Source: Rhizobium lentis (GTDB taxonomy: Bacteria > Pseudomonadota > Alphaproteobacteria > Rhizobiales > Rhizobiaceae). Taken from it: DNA of 64,000 nt. This document shows positions 8,837 through 17,273 of this stretch, piece after piece. The notes under the pieces were generated by a model, which was not told the DNA's origin, did no database searches, and worked only from the letters and a program-made list of their open reading frames with translations. Position 1 is the stretch's first letter, and the number at the start of each line of letters is the position of its first letter. The position numbers and the translations under genes are program-made. The stretch is from the NCBI RefSeq assembly GCF_014200175.1, contig NZ_JACHBD010000008.1, forward strand, positions 186,001 through 250,000, given 5' to 3'.

Positions 8837-8863
8837 ATGTGTGGCATTTTTGCCATCGTGTGA
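8837..8863 (+). other. Eight-codon mini-ORF with ribosome-binding site, upstream of the DUF882 gene
   Basis: ATG at 8837 is preceded by AAAGAAAAGG with good spacing and reads MCGIFAIV followed by TGA. It lies 59 bases upstream of the TTG start at 8922. It could be a leader peptide, a vestige of a class II glutamine amidotransferase start (which begin MCGI), or chance. Confidence 0.25.
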
Positions 8864-8921
8864 CCGCATTTGACAGTCATCTGGGACAGTACGGGACATT
8901 GTCTGTCTGACGGGGATCGAG

Positions 8922-10763
8922 TTGCCGAATCTGAATGGGAATTCCAAGCCTTCGCGCTTGAGCTGGCGTTCTTTGTGCGCCGACATCTGCGGAAAGGCAG
9001 TGAGGACGGCGGCGGCCGCCCTTCTTGCGCTTGCGGTTTCCTCGCCGGTATTCGTCAGTACGCCTTCTCAGGCCGCAGGCGACACCCGCAGCCTCAAGCT
9101 CTATTTCATCCATACCGGCGAAAAAGCCGTCATCACCTACAAGCGTAACGGCAAGTTCGACCCCAAGGGTCTGGAGCAGCTGAACCGCTTCCTGCGCGAC
9201 TGGCGCAAGAACCAGCCGACGAAGATGGATCCGCGCCTGTTCGACCTGATCTGGGAAGTCTATCGTCAGAGCGGTTCGAGGGACTATATCAATGTTGTCT
9301 GCGGCTTCCGCTCGCCGGCGACCAACGAGATGCTGCGCGGCCGCTCGCGCAAGTCCGGTGTTGCCGAAAAGAGCCAGCACATGCTCGGCAAGGCGATGGA
9401 CTTCTTCATTCCCGACGTCAAGCTGGCGACGCTTCGCGCCATCGGCATGAAAATGCAGGTCGGCGGCGTCGGCTTCTATCCGAAATCGGGTTCGCCCTTC
9501 GTGCACATGGATGTCGGCGGTGTTCGCGCCTGGCCGCGCATGAGCCGCGACGAGCTTGTCCGGCTTTTCCCGAACGGCAATACCATCCATATTCCGGCCG
9601 ACGGCAAGCCGCTGCCGGGCTACCAGCAGGCGATGGCCGACTACAAGCGCCGCGCCAACGGCACGCAGATCGAGATCGCCAGCGCCTCCGAATCGGCACT
9701 GAAGCACAAGACGCTGTTTGAGGCGCTCTTCGGCGGCGGCGCCGACGAACAGGAAGACGATTCCGACGATTCGGCCCCGGTCGCCGTCGCCAAGGCGACG
9801 CCGCCGAAGGCCGAGCCTGCCCCTGCCGAGCCGCAGCAGACCGAGGTCGCCGATGTGAACGCGCCAGTGCCGCAGGTTCGCCCGGCATTCAGCAACCAGC
9901 CGGCCGGCAGCGAAGTGGCAAGCGCCCTGGTCGCGCCGCCTTCAGGCAATGCCGCGCAGCAGGCCCTGGCCGCCGCGCTCCCGGCCGACCAAGCCCAGCC
10001 GCAGCAATTCGCCGATCTCAGCGCCTACAGCATCCCGGTTCCCTCGCTTCTTGGCCAGCGCCGCGCGCCCGGCGATGCCGAAGTCGCGTCGGCCGATCCC
10101 GCCATGCTGAGCGGAATGCCGGTTCCGACGCCGGTCGAACGTCCGGCCCTTGCCGAGAAGCTTCTCGCTGCCGCCAATGCCGATCCGGAAGCAGAGGCCG
10201 ACGAGGCCGATCAGGATGGCGGACTGTCTCCTGCCCTTGCCGATGCGCTCGACCAGCAGAACAAGGGTGACGAAAACCAGGTCGCCGCGCATGCGCCCGC
10301 AATGACGGTGGAGCAGGCGATCAACGCGGCGATGCCGCAACAGGCGCCTGCCCAGAAACCGTCGCTTCAGCTCGCAGCCTTGGCGCCAGCAACGAAGTCG
10401 GCAAGCTTCGGCGACGCCTTCGACGAACCTGCCGCCGAAAACGCCGTGGTGCCGGCTCTTCCCACCAAAGGTGGCCGCCCGACGCAGAAGCAGGCCGCCG
10501 CAGCCGACGCCAGCCGCGCGACGGTGCGGACCGAGCCGAAGCTGACGCAGAAGATGATTTCGCAGTGGGCGCTAACCAATGCCCGTCTCGAAATGGCCTC
10601 CAAGCAGGTCAAGGCGCCGCGCTTCGTCAGCCAGACGATGCGCGCCCAGCCAACCGCTGTCTATGCCGAGGGCTTCAACGTCAAGACCGCCTCGGTCGAT
10701 CCGGCCCGCTTCAGCGGCACCGCCGTCAACTTCATGGAGGTGCGCAAGTTCAATACGAACTAA
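8922..10763 (+). CDS. Secreted DUF882 / peptidase M15-like protein with long disordered C-terminus
   Basis: A 613-residue exported protein. An Ala-rich hydrophobic segment (about residues 28-52, ending PSQAAG) is a signal peptide. Residues about 55-215 form a DUF882 (M15-like, YcbK/MepK-related) domain: GLEQLNRFLRDWRKN, VVCGFRSPATNEMLRG, SQHMLGKAMDF and SPFVHMDVGG, where His and Asp residues match the zinc ligands of D-Ala-D-Ala peptidases. This suggests periplasmic murein cleavage. The last 390 residues are Ala/Pro/Gln-rich and low complexity, with a short conserved-looking end. No in-frame ATG precedes the domain: TTG 8922 is used here, while GTG 9000 after GGAAAGG would start directly at the signal peptide. 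A strong terminator follows. Confidence 0.85.
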   Translation: MPNLNGNSKPSRLSWRSLCADICGKAVRTAAAALLALAVSSPVFVSTPSQAAGDTRSLKLYFIHTGEKAVITYKRNGKFDPKGLEQLNRFLRDWRKNQPTKMDPRLFDLIWEVYRQSGSRDYINVVCGFRSPATNEMLRGRSRKSGVAEKSQHMLGKAMDFFIPDVKLATLRAIGMKMQVGGVGFYPKSGSPFVHMDVGGVRAWPRMSRDELVRLFPNGNTIHIPADGKPLPGYQQAMADYKRRANGTQIEIASASESALKHKTLFEALFGGGADEQEDDSDDSAPVAVAKATPPKAEPAPAEPQQTEVADVNAPVPQVRPAFSNQPAGSEVASALVAPPSGNAAQQALAAALPADQAQPQQFADLSAYSIPVPSLLGQRRAPGDAEVASADPAMLSGMPVPTPVERPALAEKLLAAANADPEAEADEADQDGGLSPALADALDQQNKGDENQVAAHAPAMTVEQAINAAMPQQAPAQKPSLQLAALAPATKSASFGDAFDEPAAENAVVPALPTKGGRPTQKQAAAADASRATVRTEPKLTQKMISQWALTNARLEMASKQVKAPRFVSQTMRAQPTAVYAEGFNVKTASVDPARFSGTAVNFMEVRKFNTN

Positions 10764-10786
10764 GCGCGCCGATCATCGAAATATCG

Positions 10787-10822
10787 AAAAACCGCTGGAG
10801 CGATCCGGCGGTTTTTCTTTTG
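10787..10822 (+). terminator. Rho-independent terminator of the DUF882 gene
   Basis: AAAACCGCTGGAGCGATCCGGCGGTTTTTCTTTT forms a GC-rich stem with a U-rich tail 24 bases after the stop codon. The same stem sequence recurs on the minus strand at 10869-10903. Confidence 0.9.
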
Positions 10823-10868
10823 GTCGTTTCGATCGGACACCGTCGATATTCAGCCGGCCGCGTTCTCT

Positions 10869-10903
10869 GCAAAAGAAAAGCCGCCGGATTGCTCCAGCGG
10901 CTT
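10869..10903 (-). terminator. Rho-independent terminator of the gapR operon
   Basis: Read on the minus strand, AAGCCGCTGGAGCAATCCGGCGGCTTTTCTTTTGC is a stem plus U tract, 26 bases past the gapR stop. It is nearly identical to the plus-strand terminator 50 bases away. Confidence 0.88.
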
Positions 10904-10928
10904 GTCGACATCGGTGATGCCAGTCGGA

Positions 10929-11192
10929 TCAGCCTTCCGGCGGGGACTCGATCATGCCGAGCGCGTGCAGATAGGTATCGAGGATCGCTTCCTCTTCCAT
11001 GCGCTCCTGCTCGTCCTTTTTACGCAGCGCCACGACCTTCTTCAGGATCTTGGTGTCGAAGCCCATCCCCTTGGCTTCGCCGTAGACGTCCTTGATGTCG
11101 TCGGCGATGGTCTTTTTTTCTTCTTCCAGCCGTTCAATGCGCTCGATGAAAGCGCGAAGCTGGTCGCGGGCGACGCCATGAGCATCAGACAT
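10929..11192 (-). CDS. gapR: GapR-type nucleoid-associated protein (DUF2312)
   Basis: An 87-residue coiled-coil DNA-binding protein. The sequence RDQLRAFIERIERLEEEKK, then IADDIKDVYGEAKGMGFD and TKILKKVVALRKKD, is the DUF2312/UPF0335 signature. In Caulobacter this family is GapR, which binds AT-rich, overtwisted DNA ahead of replication forks and stimulates topoisomerases. The start at 11192 has CAGGAGAA 7 bases upstream. It is the last gene of a minus-strand run with DUF1244 and N-formylglutamate amidohydrolase, divergent from DUF1036-pyk. Family assignment is secure; the cellular role here is carried over from Caulobacter. Confidence 0.92.
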   Translation of the reverse strand: MSDAHGVARDQLRAFIERIERLEEEKKTIADDIKDVYGEAKGMGFDTKILKKVVALRKKDEQERMEEEAILDTYLHALGMIESPPEG

Positions 11193-11280
11193 CGTGTTCT
11201 CCTGATTGGGATGATCATTTTGGATGCCCGTGACTGCCGCGAAGCGGCGCGAGGGTCAAGCCTATTCGCTCGGTGATGGG

Positions 11281-11586
<306 letters not shown>

Positions 11587-11605
11587 CTAGCTTTCTTTCC
11601 TTCCT

Positions 11606-12394
11606 TCAATAGGGACCGGTGCGCGACAGATGGACCTCGTAGTCGTGCAAGACAGGATCGGCGTTCATCGCCGCAAAGATCGGTGCCAGGCGTTCGGCCC
11701 ATGCAGCAATCCCGGTCTCGTCTGCAATCAGATCCTGGCGCACTTCGAGCAGCGCGTGCGGGATGCCGGTCATCATGCAGTGCCGGTACATGGTATCGCC
11801 CTTCAGGGCGCCGTCATAGGGCTCATTGTCGCCAACGAAGAGATAGGGATCGGCGCGCAGCATGTCGAGCAGTGGGCCGACCGCGCGCCGGTCGCTGTCC
11901 CAGAGGACTGCGGCATGCCACGGGCGAGGAATTCCTTTCCACGCCGGCGTGAAGGAATGCAGCGACAGGACCAGCGGCGCCCGGCCGGTGGCATTCGCCA
12001 CCTTATCGATCGTCTCCGCCACGGCATTGTGATAGGGGCGATGGAAGGTCTCGATACGATACTCCCACTCCTGCGGTGTGATCGGATGGTTGCCCGAGAT
12101 GACTGCGCCGTCGGAAATCTTCATGATCAGCGTCGGATCATCCTCGCCGCGGTTCGGGTCGATCAGCAGGCGCGAGAAGCCGCCGAGCACCGCGGGCACG
12201 GCGAGTCTCGCCGAGAGCTGCCGCGTCAGGCCCTCGATGCCGATGTCATAGGCAATGTGGCGGGCAAAGGCCGCATCGGGCAGGCCGAGCCGGCCGTATC
12301 GCGCGGGGAGGCGGTTCATCGCGTGATCGGCGAGGATAACCATGCCTTTGTCATGTTTGCCGGATAGGATCTCGAAGGATTGGAAGTTGTCCAT
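11606..12394 (-). CDS. N-formylglutamate amidohydrolase family protein
   Basis: A 262-residue predicted zinc hydrolase of the N-formylglutamate deformylase (HutG-like) family. Supporting blocks: VILADHAMNRLP near the N-terminus, HIAYDIGIEGLTRQLSARL, LIDPNRGEDDPTLI, the metal-site segment LVLSLHSFTPAWKG, and HALLEVRQDLIADETG. No other histidine-degradation genes are adjacent, so the physiological substrate is uncertain. The ATG at 12394 begins the conserved part, but its ribosome-binding site is poor; a start 66 bases upstream (12460) is possible. It is the first gene of the amidohydrolase-DUF1244-gapR group. Confidence 0.85.
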   Translation of the reverse strand: MDNFQSFEILSGKHDKGMVILADHAMNRLPARYGRLGLPDAAFARHIAYDIGIEGLTRQLSARLAVPAVLGGFSRLLIDPNRGEDDPTLIMKISDGAVISGNHPITPQEWEYRIETFHRPYHNAVAETIDKVANATGRAPLVLSLHSFTPAWKGIPRPWHAAVLWDSDRRAVGPLLDMLRADPYLFVGDNEPYDGALKGDTMYRHCMMTGIPHALLEVRQDLIADETGIAAWAERLAPIFAAMNADPVLHDYEVHLSRTGPY

Positions 12395-12596
12395 GAAGGA
12401 ATTGCCGTTCGTCTTTGCGCAGTCGCGCGCTGTGATCGCATGGTGCTGCCGCCGGTTCAAGCGCGACAGGCGGCGGGAAGCGAAGATGAAGCCTTCATGC
12501 GCAGTTTGTGAAAGGAAATATAATCGATTAGCATCGCGTTGACTTTCGCATGACGGCGGCGCAAGAAGACACGGATACGAATAACCGTGGAGCTAT

Positions 12597-13082
12597 TTGG
12601 GAGCCGTGTTGATTCAAGCCGCGCCAAGTTTCCTCACGCGGTCCGGACCGCTGGTCCGACTCGCTCTGTTCGCTCTTGCAGCTTTTATGCCGTTCTTCAT
12701 CGCAGATGCCGCACGCGCCGATTTTCGCGTCTGCAACGGAACACAGAATCTCGTCGGCGTAGCGATCGGGTACCGGGCCAAGGATGGCTGGGTGACGGAA
12801 GGCTGGTGGCAAGTGCCGGCGACCACCTGCGCCACCCTGATCGAGGGAGAACTGCAGTCGCGTTATTATTACCTCTACGCAGAGGACGCCGCCCGGGGAG
12901 GACGATGGACGGGTGACGTGCAGATGTGCGTGGCGGAAAACGAGTTCAAGATCTCGGGTGTACAGGATTGTTATGCCCGCGGTTACCAGAAGATGGGTTT
13001 CAAGGAATACGACACGGGCCGCCAGGGCAGCTGGATGGTCCAACTCTCCGACACCCCAGGGACGCAAGAAAGCCAGAATTGA
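12597..13082 (+). CDS. DUF1036 family secreted protein
   Basis: About 161 residues: a hydrophobic signal peptide (LALFALAAFMPFFIADAARA) followed by a DUF1036 domain, FRVCNGTQNLVGVAIGYR, EGWWQVPATTCATL, LYAEDAARGG and YDTG. Function is unknown; the domain is a small periplasmic beta protein. No ATG precedes the signal peptide. TTG 12597 has GGAG 4 bases upstream, while TTG 12609 after GGGAGCCGTG is an equally good choice. The stop overlaps the pyk start by one base (TGATG), so expression of pyk is probably coupled. A DUF1036 gene next to pyk is a recurring alphaproteobacterial arrangement as I recall it. Confidence 0.82.
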   Translation: MGAVLIQAAPSFLTRSGPLVRLALFALAAFMPFFIADAARADFRVCNGTQNLVGVAIGYRAKDGWVTEGWWQVPATTCATLIEGELQSRYYYLYAEDAARGGRWTGDVQMCVAENEFKISGVQDCYARGYQKMGFKEYDTGRQGSWMVQLSDTPGTQESQN

Positions 13083-14521
13083 TGAAGCGTAATCGCAAAA
13101 TTAAAATCCTCGCCACCCTCGGGCCCGCCTCCTCCGAGGAATCGATGATCGAGAAGCTGCACCAGGCGGGTGCCGATGTCTTCCGCATCAATATGAGCCA
13201 TGCGAGCCATGACCTGATGCGTACGCTCATCGAGCGTATCCGCTCGGTCGAAGCGCGCTCCGGCCGGCCAATCGGCATTCTGGCCGACCTGCAGGGACCG
13301 AAACTGCGCGTCGGCAAATTCGTTGATAGCAAAGTCGACCTGAAACCCGGCCAGACCTTCACGCTCGACAACAACGAGGCGCTTGGCGATCAGACCCGCG
13401 TCTATCTGCCGCATCCCGAAATCCTGGAATCGGTGCAGCCCGGCCACCGCCTGCTGATCGACGACGGCAAGCTCGCGCTCCGTGCGGAAAAGTGCGACGG
13501 CAAGAGCATCGTCACGACGGTTATTTCGGGCACGCGCATCTCCGACCGCAAGGGTGTCAGCCTTCCCGACACGCTGCTCGGCGTCGGCGCTCTGACGGAT
13601 AAGGACCGCGCCGACCTCGACGCGGTGCTCGCCACCGACGATGTCGACTGGGTGGCGCTGTCCTTCGTCCAGCGTCCCGACGACCTCGCCGAAGTGCGCA
13701 AGATCGCCCGCGGCCGCGTCGGGCTGATGTCGAAGATTGAAAAACCGCAGGCTCTCGAGCGCATCGAGGAAATCATCGAGCTTTCCGATGCCTTGATGGT
13801 TGCCCGCGGCGATCTCGGCGTTGAAATGCCGCTCGAATCCGTTCCCGGCATCCAGAAGCAGCTGATTCGCGCCTGCCGCCGCTCTGGCAAGCCGGTGGTC
13901 GTCGCCACGCAGATGCTGGAATCGATGATCTCGGCGCCGGTGCCGACGCGCGCCGAAGTCTCCGACGTCGCGACCGCCGTCTTCGAAGGTGCCGATGCCG
14001 TCATGCTCTCGGCCGAATCGGCCTCGGGCGACTATCCCGTCGAAGCCGTCTCAACCATGGCGTCGATTGCCACCGCCATCGAGCGCGAGCCGCATTATCC
14101 CGGCATCATCTATGCCCAGCGCGCCCAGCCGGAAGCGACTGGCGCCGATGCGATCTCGCTCGCTGCGCGCCAAATCGCCGAAACGCTGAAACTGTCGGCG
14201 ATCGTCTGTTATACCTCGTCGGGCACGACAGGTCTTCGCGCCTCGCGCGAGCGACCGCAGGTGCCGATACTGGCACTGTCGCCGATCATCAAGACGGCGC
14301 GGCGGCTTGCCATCGTCTGGGGTCTGCATTGCGTCGTCACCCATGACGCCACCGATCTCGACGACATGGTCAACCGCGCCTGCCGCATCGTCGCGGATGA
14401 AAGCTTCGGCAAGCCGGGCGACCGCATCATCATCTCGGCCGGCGTGCCGCTCGGCACGCCCGGCGCCACCAACATGATCCGCATCGCCTATATCGGTTCC
14501 GACGGCCAGAGCGGTATCTGA
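13082..14521 (+). CDS. pyk: Pyruvate kinase
   Basis: This 479-residue enzyme converts phosphoenolpyruvate and ADP to pyruvate and ATP in glycolysis. Visible motifs are ILATLGPASSEE at the N-terminus, FRINMSHASHD, LADLQGPKLRVG, VDWVALSFVQRPDDL, the catalytic-lysine signature GLMSKIEKPQAL and MVARGDLGVEMPLESV, then TQMLESM and ADAVMLSAESASGDYPVEAV. The C-terminal allosteric domain follows from about residue 350. Length matches bacterial pyruvate kinases. ATG 13082 overlaps the DUF1036 stop. The terminator at 14543-14575 ends the unit. Together with fba, pgk and gap at 52-59 kb it belongs to lower glycolysis. Confidence 0.97.
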   Translation: MKRNRKIKILATLGPASSEESMIEKLHQAGADVFRINMSHASHDLMRTLIERIRSVEARSGRPIGILADLQGPKLRVGKFVDSKVDLKPGQTFTLDNNEALGDQTRVYLPHPEILESVQPGHRLLIDDGKLALRAEKCDGKSIVTTVISGTRISDRKGVSLPDTLLGVGALTDKDRADLDAVLATDDVDWVALSFVQRPDDLAEVRKIARGRVGLMSKIEKPQALERIEEIIELSDALMVARGDLGVEMPLESVPGIQKQLIRACRRSGKPVVVATQMLESMISAPVPTRAEVSDVATAVFEGADAVMLSAESASGDYPVEAVSTMASIATAIEREPHYPGIIYAQRAQPEATGADAISLAARQIAETLKLSAIVCYTSSGTTGLRASRERPQVPILALSPIIKTARRLAIVWGLHCVVTHDATDLDDMVNRACRIVADESFGKPGDRIIISAGVPLGTPGATNMIRIAYIGSDGQSGI

Positions 14522-14542
14522 TCCGGTCGCATCCTTTCAAGC

Positions 14543-14575
14543 GCCCGCAGCCTCACAGAGGCTGCGGGTTTTTTG
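14543..14575 (+). terminator. Rho-independent terminator of pyk
   Basis: CCCGCAGCCTCACAGAGGCTGCGGGTTTTTTG is a perfect 11-bp stem with a U tract, about 20 bases after the pyk stop. Confidence 0.95.
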
Positions 14576-14646
14576 TTGACGGTCCGGCATTGCCAGGGCT
14601 TGCGGCGCGTGCAAGTTTCGTTCCTCTGACCTGGGAGGGGATCATT

Positions 14647-15282
14647 ATGGACACCGTCACGCTTCTGGCCTTTGCAGCCGTTTCCTTCGTCGGCATCGCG
14701 ACCCCGGGCCCGACAGTGCTGCTGGCGCTGACGAATGGTTCGAGGCATGGTCTGCGGCCGGCAATCGCCGGCATGGTCGGCGCCGTGCTTTCCGATTTCG
14801 TGCTGATCGGCGCCGTGGCGGTCGGGCTCGGCGCGCTGCTCGCGGCATCGGAATTCTGGTTCTCGATGCTGAAATGGGCAGGTGCTGCCTATCTTGCCTT
14901 TCTCGGCATCATGCTGCTGCGCTCGAAAGGCGGGCTCGATGCGGCTTTGAAAGCAGGCGCGCCGGCCGGCGCGGCATCGACCTTCTCGATCGGCCTGAAG
15001 AGTTTCATGGTCGCGGCGACCAATCCGAAGGGCTACCTGTTTTTCTCGGCCTTTCTGCCGCAGTTCATCGACCCGACGCTGCCGCAGGCAGGGCAATATG
15101 CGCTGCTGGCGCTGGTCTTTGCCACGCTCGATTTCATCATCATGTTCGGCTACGCCTTTTTCGGTTCGCAGGCGGTGCGTTTTCTGAAGACGTCGGGCGC
15201 CCTCTGGCTGGAGCGAGCCTGCGGCGGTGCGCTCTTGGCGCTTGCCGGGTCGCTCGCCTTCTATCGTCGGGCAACCCTTTGA
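14647..15282 (+). CDS. LysE-family amino-acid exporter
   Basis: A 211-residue inner-membrane protein of the LysE/RhtB superfamily. The N-terminal signature VSFVGIATPGPTVLLALTNG carries the conserved Pro-Gly-Pro, and about six membrane helices follow, including KSFMVAATNPKGYLFFSAFLPQFI, the second family motif. It is expected to export an amino acid or homoserine lactone by proton exchange; the substrate is unknown. ATG 14647 follows GGGAGGGGATC. It stands alone between the pyk terminator and the convergent DUF4865 gene. Confidence 0.9.
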   Translation: MDTVTLLAFAAVSFVGIATPGPTVLLALTNGSRHGLRPAIAGMVGAVLSDFVLIGAVAVGLGALLAASEFWFSMLKWAGAAYLAFLGIMLLRSKGGLDAALKAGAPAGAASTFSIGLKSFMVAATNPKGYLFFSAFLPQFIDPTLPQAGQYALLALVFATLDFIIMFGYAFFGSQAVRFLKTSGALWLERACGGALLALAGSLAFYRRATL

Positions 15283-15290
15283 CGCCAGCG

Positions 15291-15845
15291 TCAGGTCAGG
15301 GACAGGTGACCGACGCGATAGGCCTGCGTCTGGGCCTCGATCTCTGGCATCTCGCGCCATAGCCTGAAGCGCACCCGCGTCCAAGTCGTCGGTTCGAAGC
15401 CGGAGACGGAGGCGAGTGCGCCGCCTGTCGCAACCTCGGCTTCAGCCTGCGCGCTTTCGGCCCGCCGGATATCAGCGAGCGGCGCATAAGGCTCTGTCAG
15501 CAGGATATCGCGGGTCGCAAACCTGGCAGCAGCGATCTCAGCCGAAAGCTCGGCCTGCCAGACAATCCAGGTTCTGACCGTGGGCCAGTCGAAGGCACCG
15601 GTCAGGGCTTCGAATCCGGGGCCGCAGAGAAAGTCGCTTGCCCCTTCCGGTTTCTGCCAGAGATAGAAGGGCGCATAGAGATTGTCGCGGCTGGCGCATT
15701 CGCCTTGGCGGGCGCTGAGATAGGCCTTGAAGCCGAGATTGGGGAAACCGTCGAGCAGCGGTCCCTTGTCGCGGATGCGTCGGTCGACGATCGACATGTC
15801 GTAATCGGCGGGCAGGGTGAAGCTGTATTGCATGGCAATCATCAC
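15291..15845 (-). CDS. DUF4865 family protein
   Basis: A 184-residue protein of unknown function matching the DUF4865 pattern: MQYSFTLPADYDMSIVDRRI, GFPNLGFKAYL, NLYAPFYLWQ and a Trp-rich middle (FDWPTVRTWIVWQ). The annotated start is GTG 15845, whose GTGA overlaps the tautomerase stop by 4 bases; ATG 15842 and ATG 15833 are alternatives. It is translationally coupled to the tautomerase gene and divergent from a LysR regulator. I recall the same trio (LysR, tautomerase, DUF4865) as a recurring cassette, which suggests joint metabolism of a small keto/enol or aromatic compound. Confidence 0.82.
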   Translation of the reverse strand: MMIAMQYSFTLPADYDMSIVDRRIRDKGPLLDGFPNLGFKAYLSARQGECASRDNLYAPFYLWQKPEGASDFLCGPGFEALTGAFDWPTVRTWIVWQAELSAEIAAARFATRDILLTEPYAPLADIRRAESAQAEAEVATGGALASVSGFEPTTWTRVRFRLWREMPEIEAQTQAYRVGHLSLT

Positions 15846-16258
15846 CGTTCCCCCGCTGCCCGCAGCCGCCAGTCGGGATCCGTCATCTGCGCGATACCGT
15901 TGCCGAAGGACCAGTCTTCCGGGGCGCTGGTGCTGATGACGATCATCACATCCTCGGGCCGAAGACCCGGCGATTGCGACACGAGATCGACAAGCCGGCG
16001 ATAGAGCGCCGCCTTCATTTCGGCCGTTCGGGGACGGCCGATGGTGATCGAGATATAGACGAAATCGCCGGAGCGAGGGCCGGCGAGATAGCGGCTGTCG
16101 AAGATCAGCTCGTTCTCGTCGTGCTGGTGGATGGCCTGGAAGCGATCGTTCTCAGGCACGTCGAAGGTCTCGACAAGGGCGCGTTGGATGGCGTCGGCGA
16201 GTGCTGCGAGATAATCCGGCGACTTGCCTTTGCGAAGGGAAATGCGAACGAAGGGCAT
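15842..16258 (-). CDS. Tautomerase-family protein
   Basis: A 138-residue member of the 4-oxalocrotonate tautomerase/MIF superfamily. It begins Met-Pro-Phe-Val-Arg, so after Met removal Pro1 is the N-terminal catalytic base, and it continues ISLRKGKSPDYLAALADAIQ. DFVYISITIGRPRTAEMKAALYRRL matches the second beta-alpha unit. Start 16258 is set by the need for Pro2. It is the first gene of a two-gene operon with DUF4865 and is divergent from the LysR gene starting at 16364, its probable regulator. Confidence 0.88.
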   Translation of the reverse strand: MPFVRISLRKGKSPDYLAALADAIQRALVETFDVPENDRFQAIHQHDENELIFDSRYLAGPRSGDFVYISITIGRPRTAEMKAALYRRLVDLVSQSPGLRPEDVMIVISTSAPEDWSFGNGIAQMTDPDWRLRAAGER

Positions 16259-16363
16259 CGGGATCTCCATGGTTGCGGCCGTCCGCCGGCCTTGACAACA
16301 GCACCATCGCACGGCACGATGATGCTGAAAATCAGAATATTTTGGACAAATGATCCTGAAAAC
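16259..16363. promoter_or_regulatory. Divergent promoter region, tautomerase operon / LysR
   Basis: These 105 bases separate the two divergent starts. The stretch 16320-16345 (ATGCTGAAAATCAGAATATTTTG) is AT-rich relative to its surroundings and is a plausible LysR operator and promoter zone. No exact T-N11-A dyad was confirmed. Confidence 0.4.
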
Positions 16364-17269
16364 ATGAACTATGTGATGCGGCGGACCATCTTCGATCTCG
16401 ATGTGCTTCGAACCTTTTCGACCGGCATGGAGCTAGGCAATTTCGCCAAGGCGGCCGAAAGGCTCGGGCGGTCGACCTCGGCGGTCAGTGCGCAGCTGAA
16501 GAAGCTGGAGGAACAGGCGGGCACGCCGATCTTCCGCAAGGCGGGGCGCGGGCTGGCGCTGACCGATGCCGGTGAGACGATGCTCGGCTATGCCAGGCGG
16601 CTGCTGGAGCTCAACGACGAAGCGGCCGCCGCCGTGCATAGCATCGAGCTGGAGGGCTGGGTGCGGCTCGGGCTGCAGGAGGATTTCGGAGAGACCTTGC
16701 TGCCCGAGGTGCTCGGCCGTTTCGCCCGAGCCCATCCGAAGGTCCGCATCGAGGCGCGGGTGGCACGCAATACCGAACTGCTCGAGCGCGTGACATCAGG
16801 CAAGCTCGATCTGGCGCTTGCCTGGAGCGACGGCGCGCTGACGGCACATTGCGAGCGGATCGGCGAAGTGCCGATGTGCTGGATCGGGCCTGCCGAGGGG
16901 CCGATCGGCTGGCATGCGGCCAGCGGCGAGCCGATGCCGCTCGCCTCACTGGAGGCGCCGTGCCTGTTGCGCAGTGCCGCGACAAAGGCGCTTGATGCGG
17001 CTGGCATTTCCTGGCGGCTCGCCTTCGTCAGCGCCAGTCTTGGCGGCCTCTGGGCGGCGACGGCAGCCGGCCTCGGTCTCACCATCCGCACACCGATCGG
17101 CCTGCCGGCGAAGCTCCGGCCGCTTATGCCGAAGGCCGTCGGCCTGCCCGACCTGCCGAAGCTTGGCCTGGTTCTGCATCGGGCCGAAGCCGAGCTGCCG
17201 CCGGCTGCGGCGCGGCTCGGCGAGCTCGTGCTGCAGTCCGTAGAGGGCGCGCTGCAGCAAAGGCTCTAA
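16364..17269 (+). CDS. LysR-family transcriptional regulator
   Basis: A 301-residue regulator. The N-terminal winged HTH reads FDLDVLRTFSTGMELGNFAKAAERLGRS, then TSAVSAQLKKLEEQAGTPIFRK and GLALTDAGETMLGYARRLL, all typical LysR positions. The C-terminal effector-binding domain follows (VRLGLQEDFGETLLPEVLGRF). It probably controls the divergent tautomerase-DUF4865 operon, and often its own expression. The ligand is unknown. Confidence 0.92.
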   Translation: MNYVMRRTIFDLDVLRTFSTGMELGNFAKAAERLGRSTSAVSAQLKKLEEQAGTPIFRKAGRGLALTDAGETMLGYARRLLELNDEAAAAVHSIELEGWVRLGLQEDFGETLLPEVLGRFARAHPKVRIEARVARNTELLERVTSGKLDLALAWSDGALTAHCERIGEVPMCWIGPAEGPIGWHAASGEPMPLASLEAPCLLRSAATKALDAAGISWRLAFVSASLGGLWAATAAGLGLTIRTPIGLPAKLRPLMPKAVGLPDLPKLGLVLHRAEAELPPAAARLGELVLQSVEGALQQRL

Positions 17270-17273
17270 TATC

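Noticed and set aside
12926..13081. Upstream extension of pyruvate kinase
   Set aside because: The extension overlaps the DUF1036 gene in another frame and lacks homology; ATG 13082 begins the conserved MKRNRKIKILATLGP.
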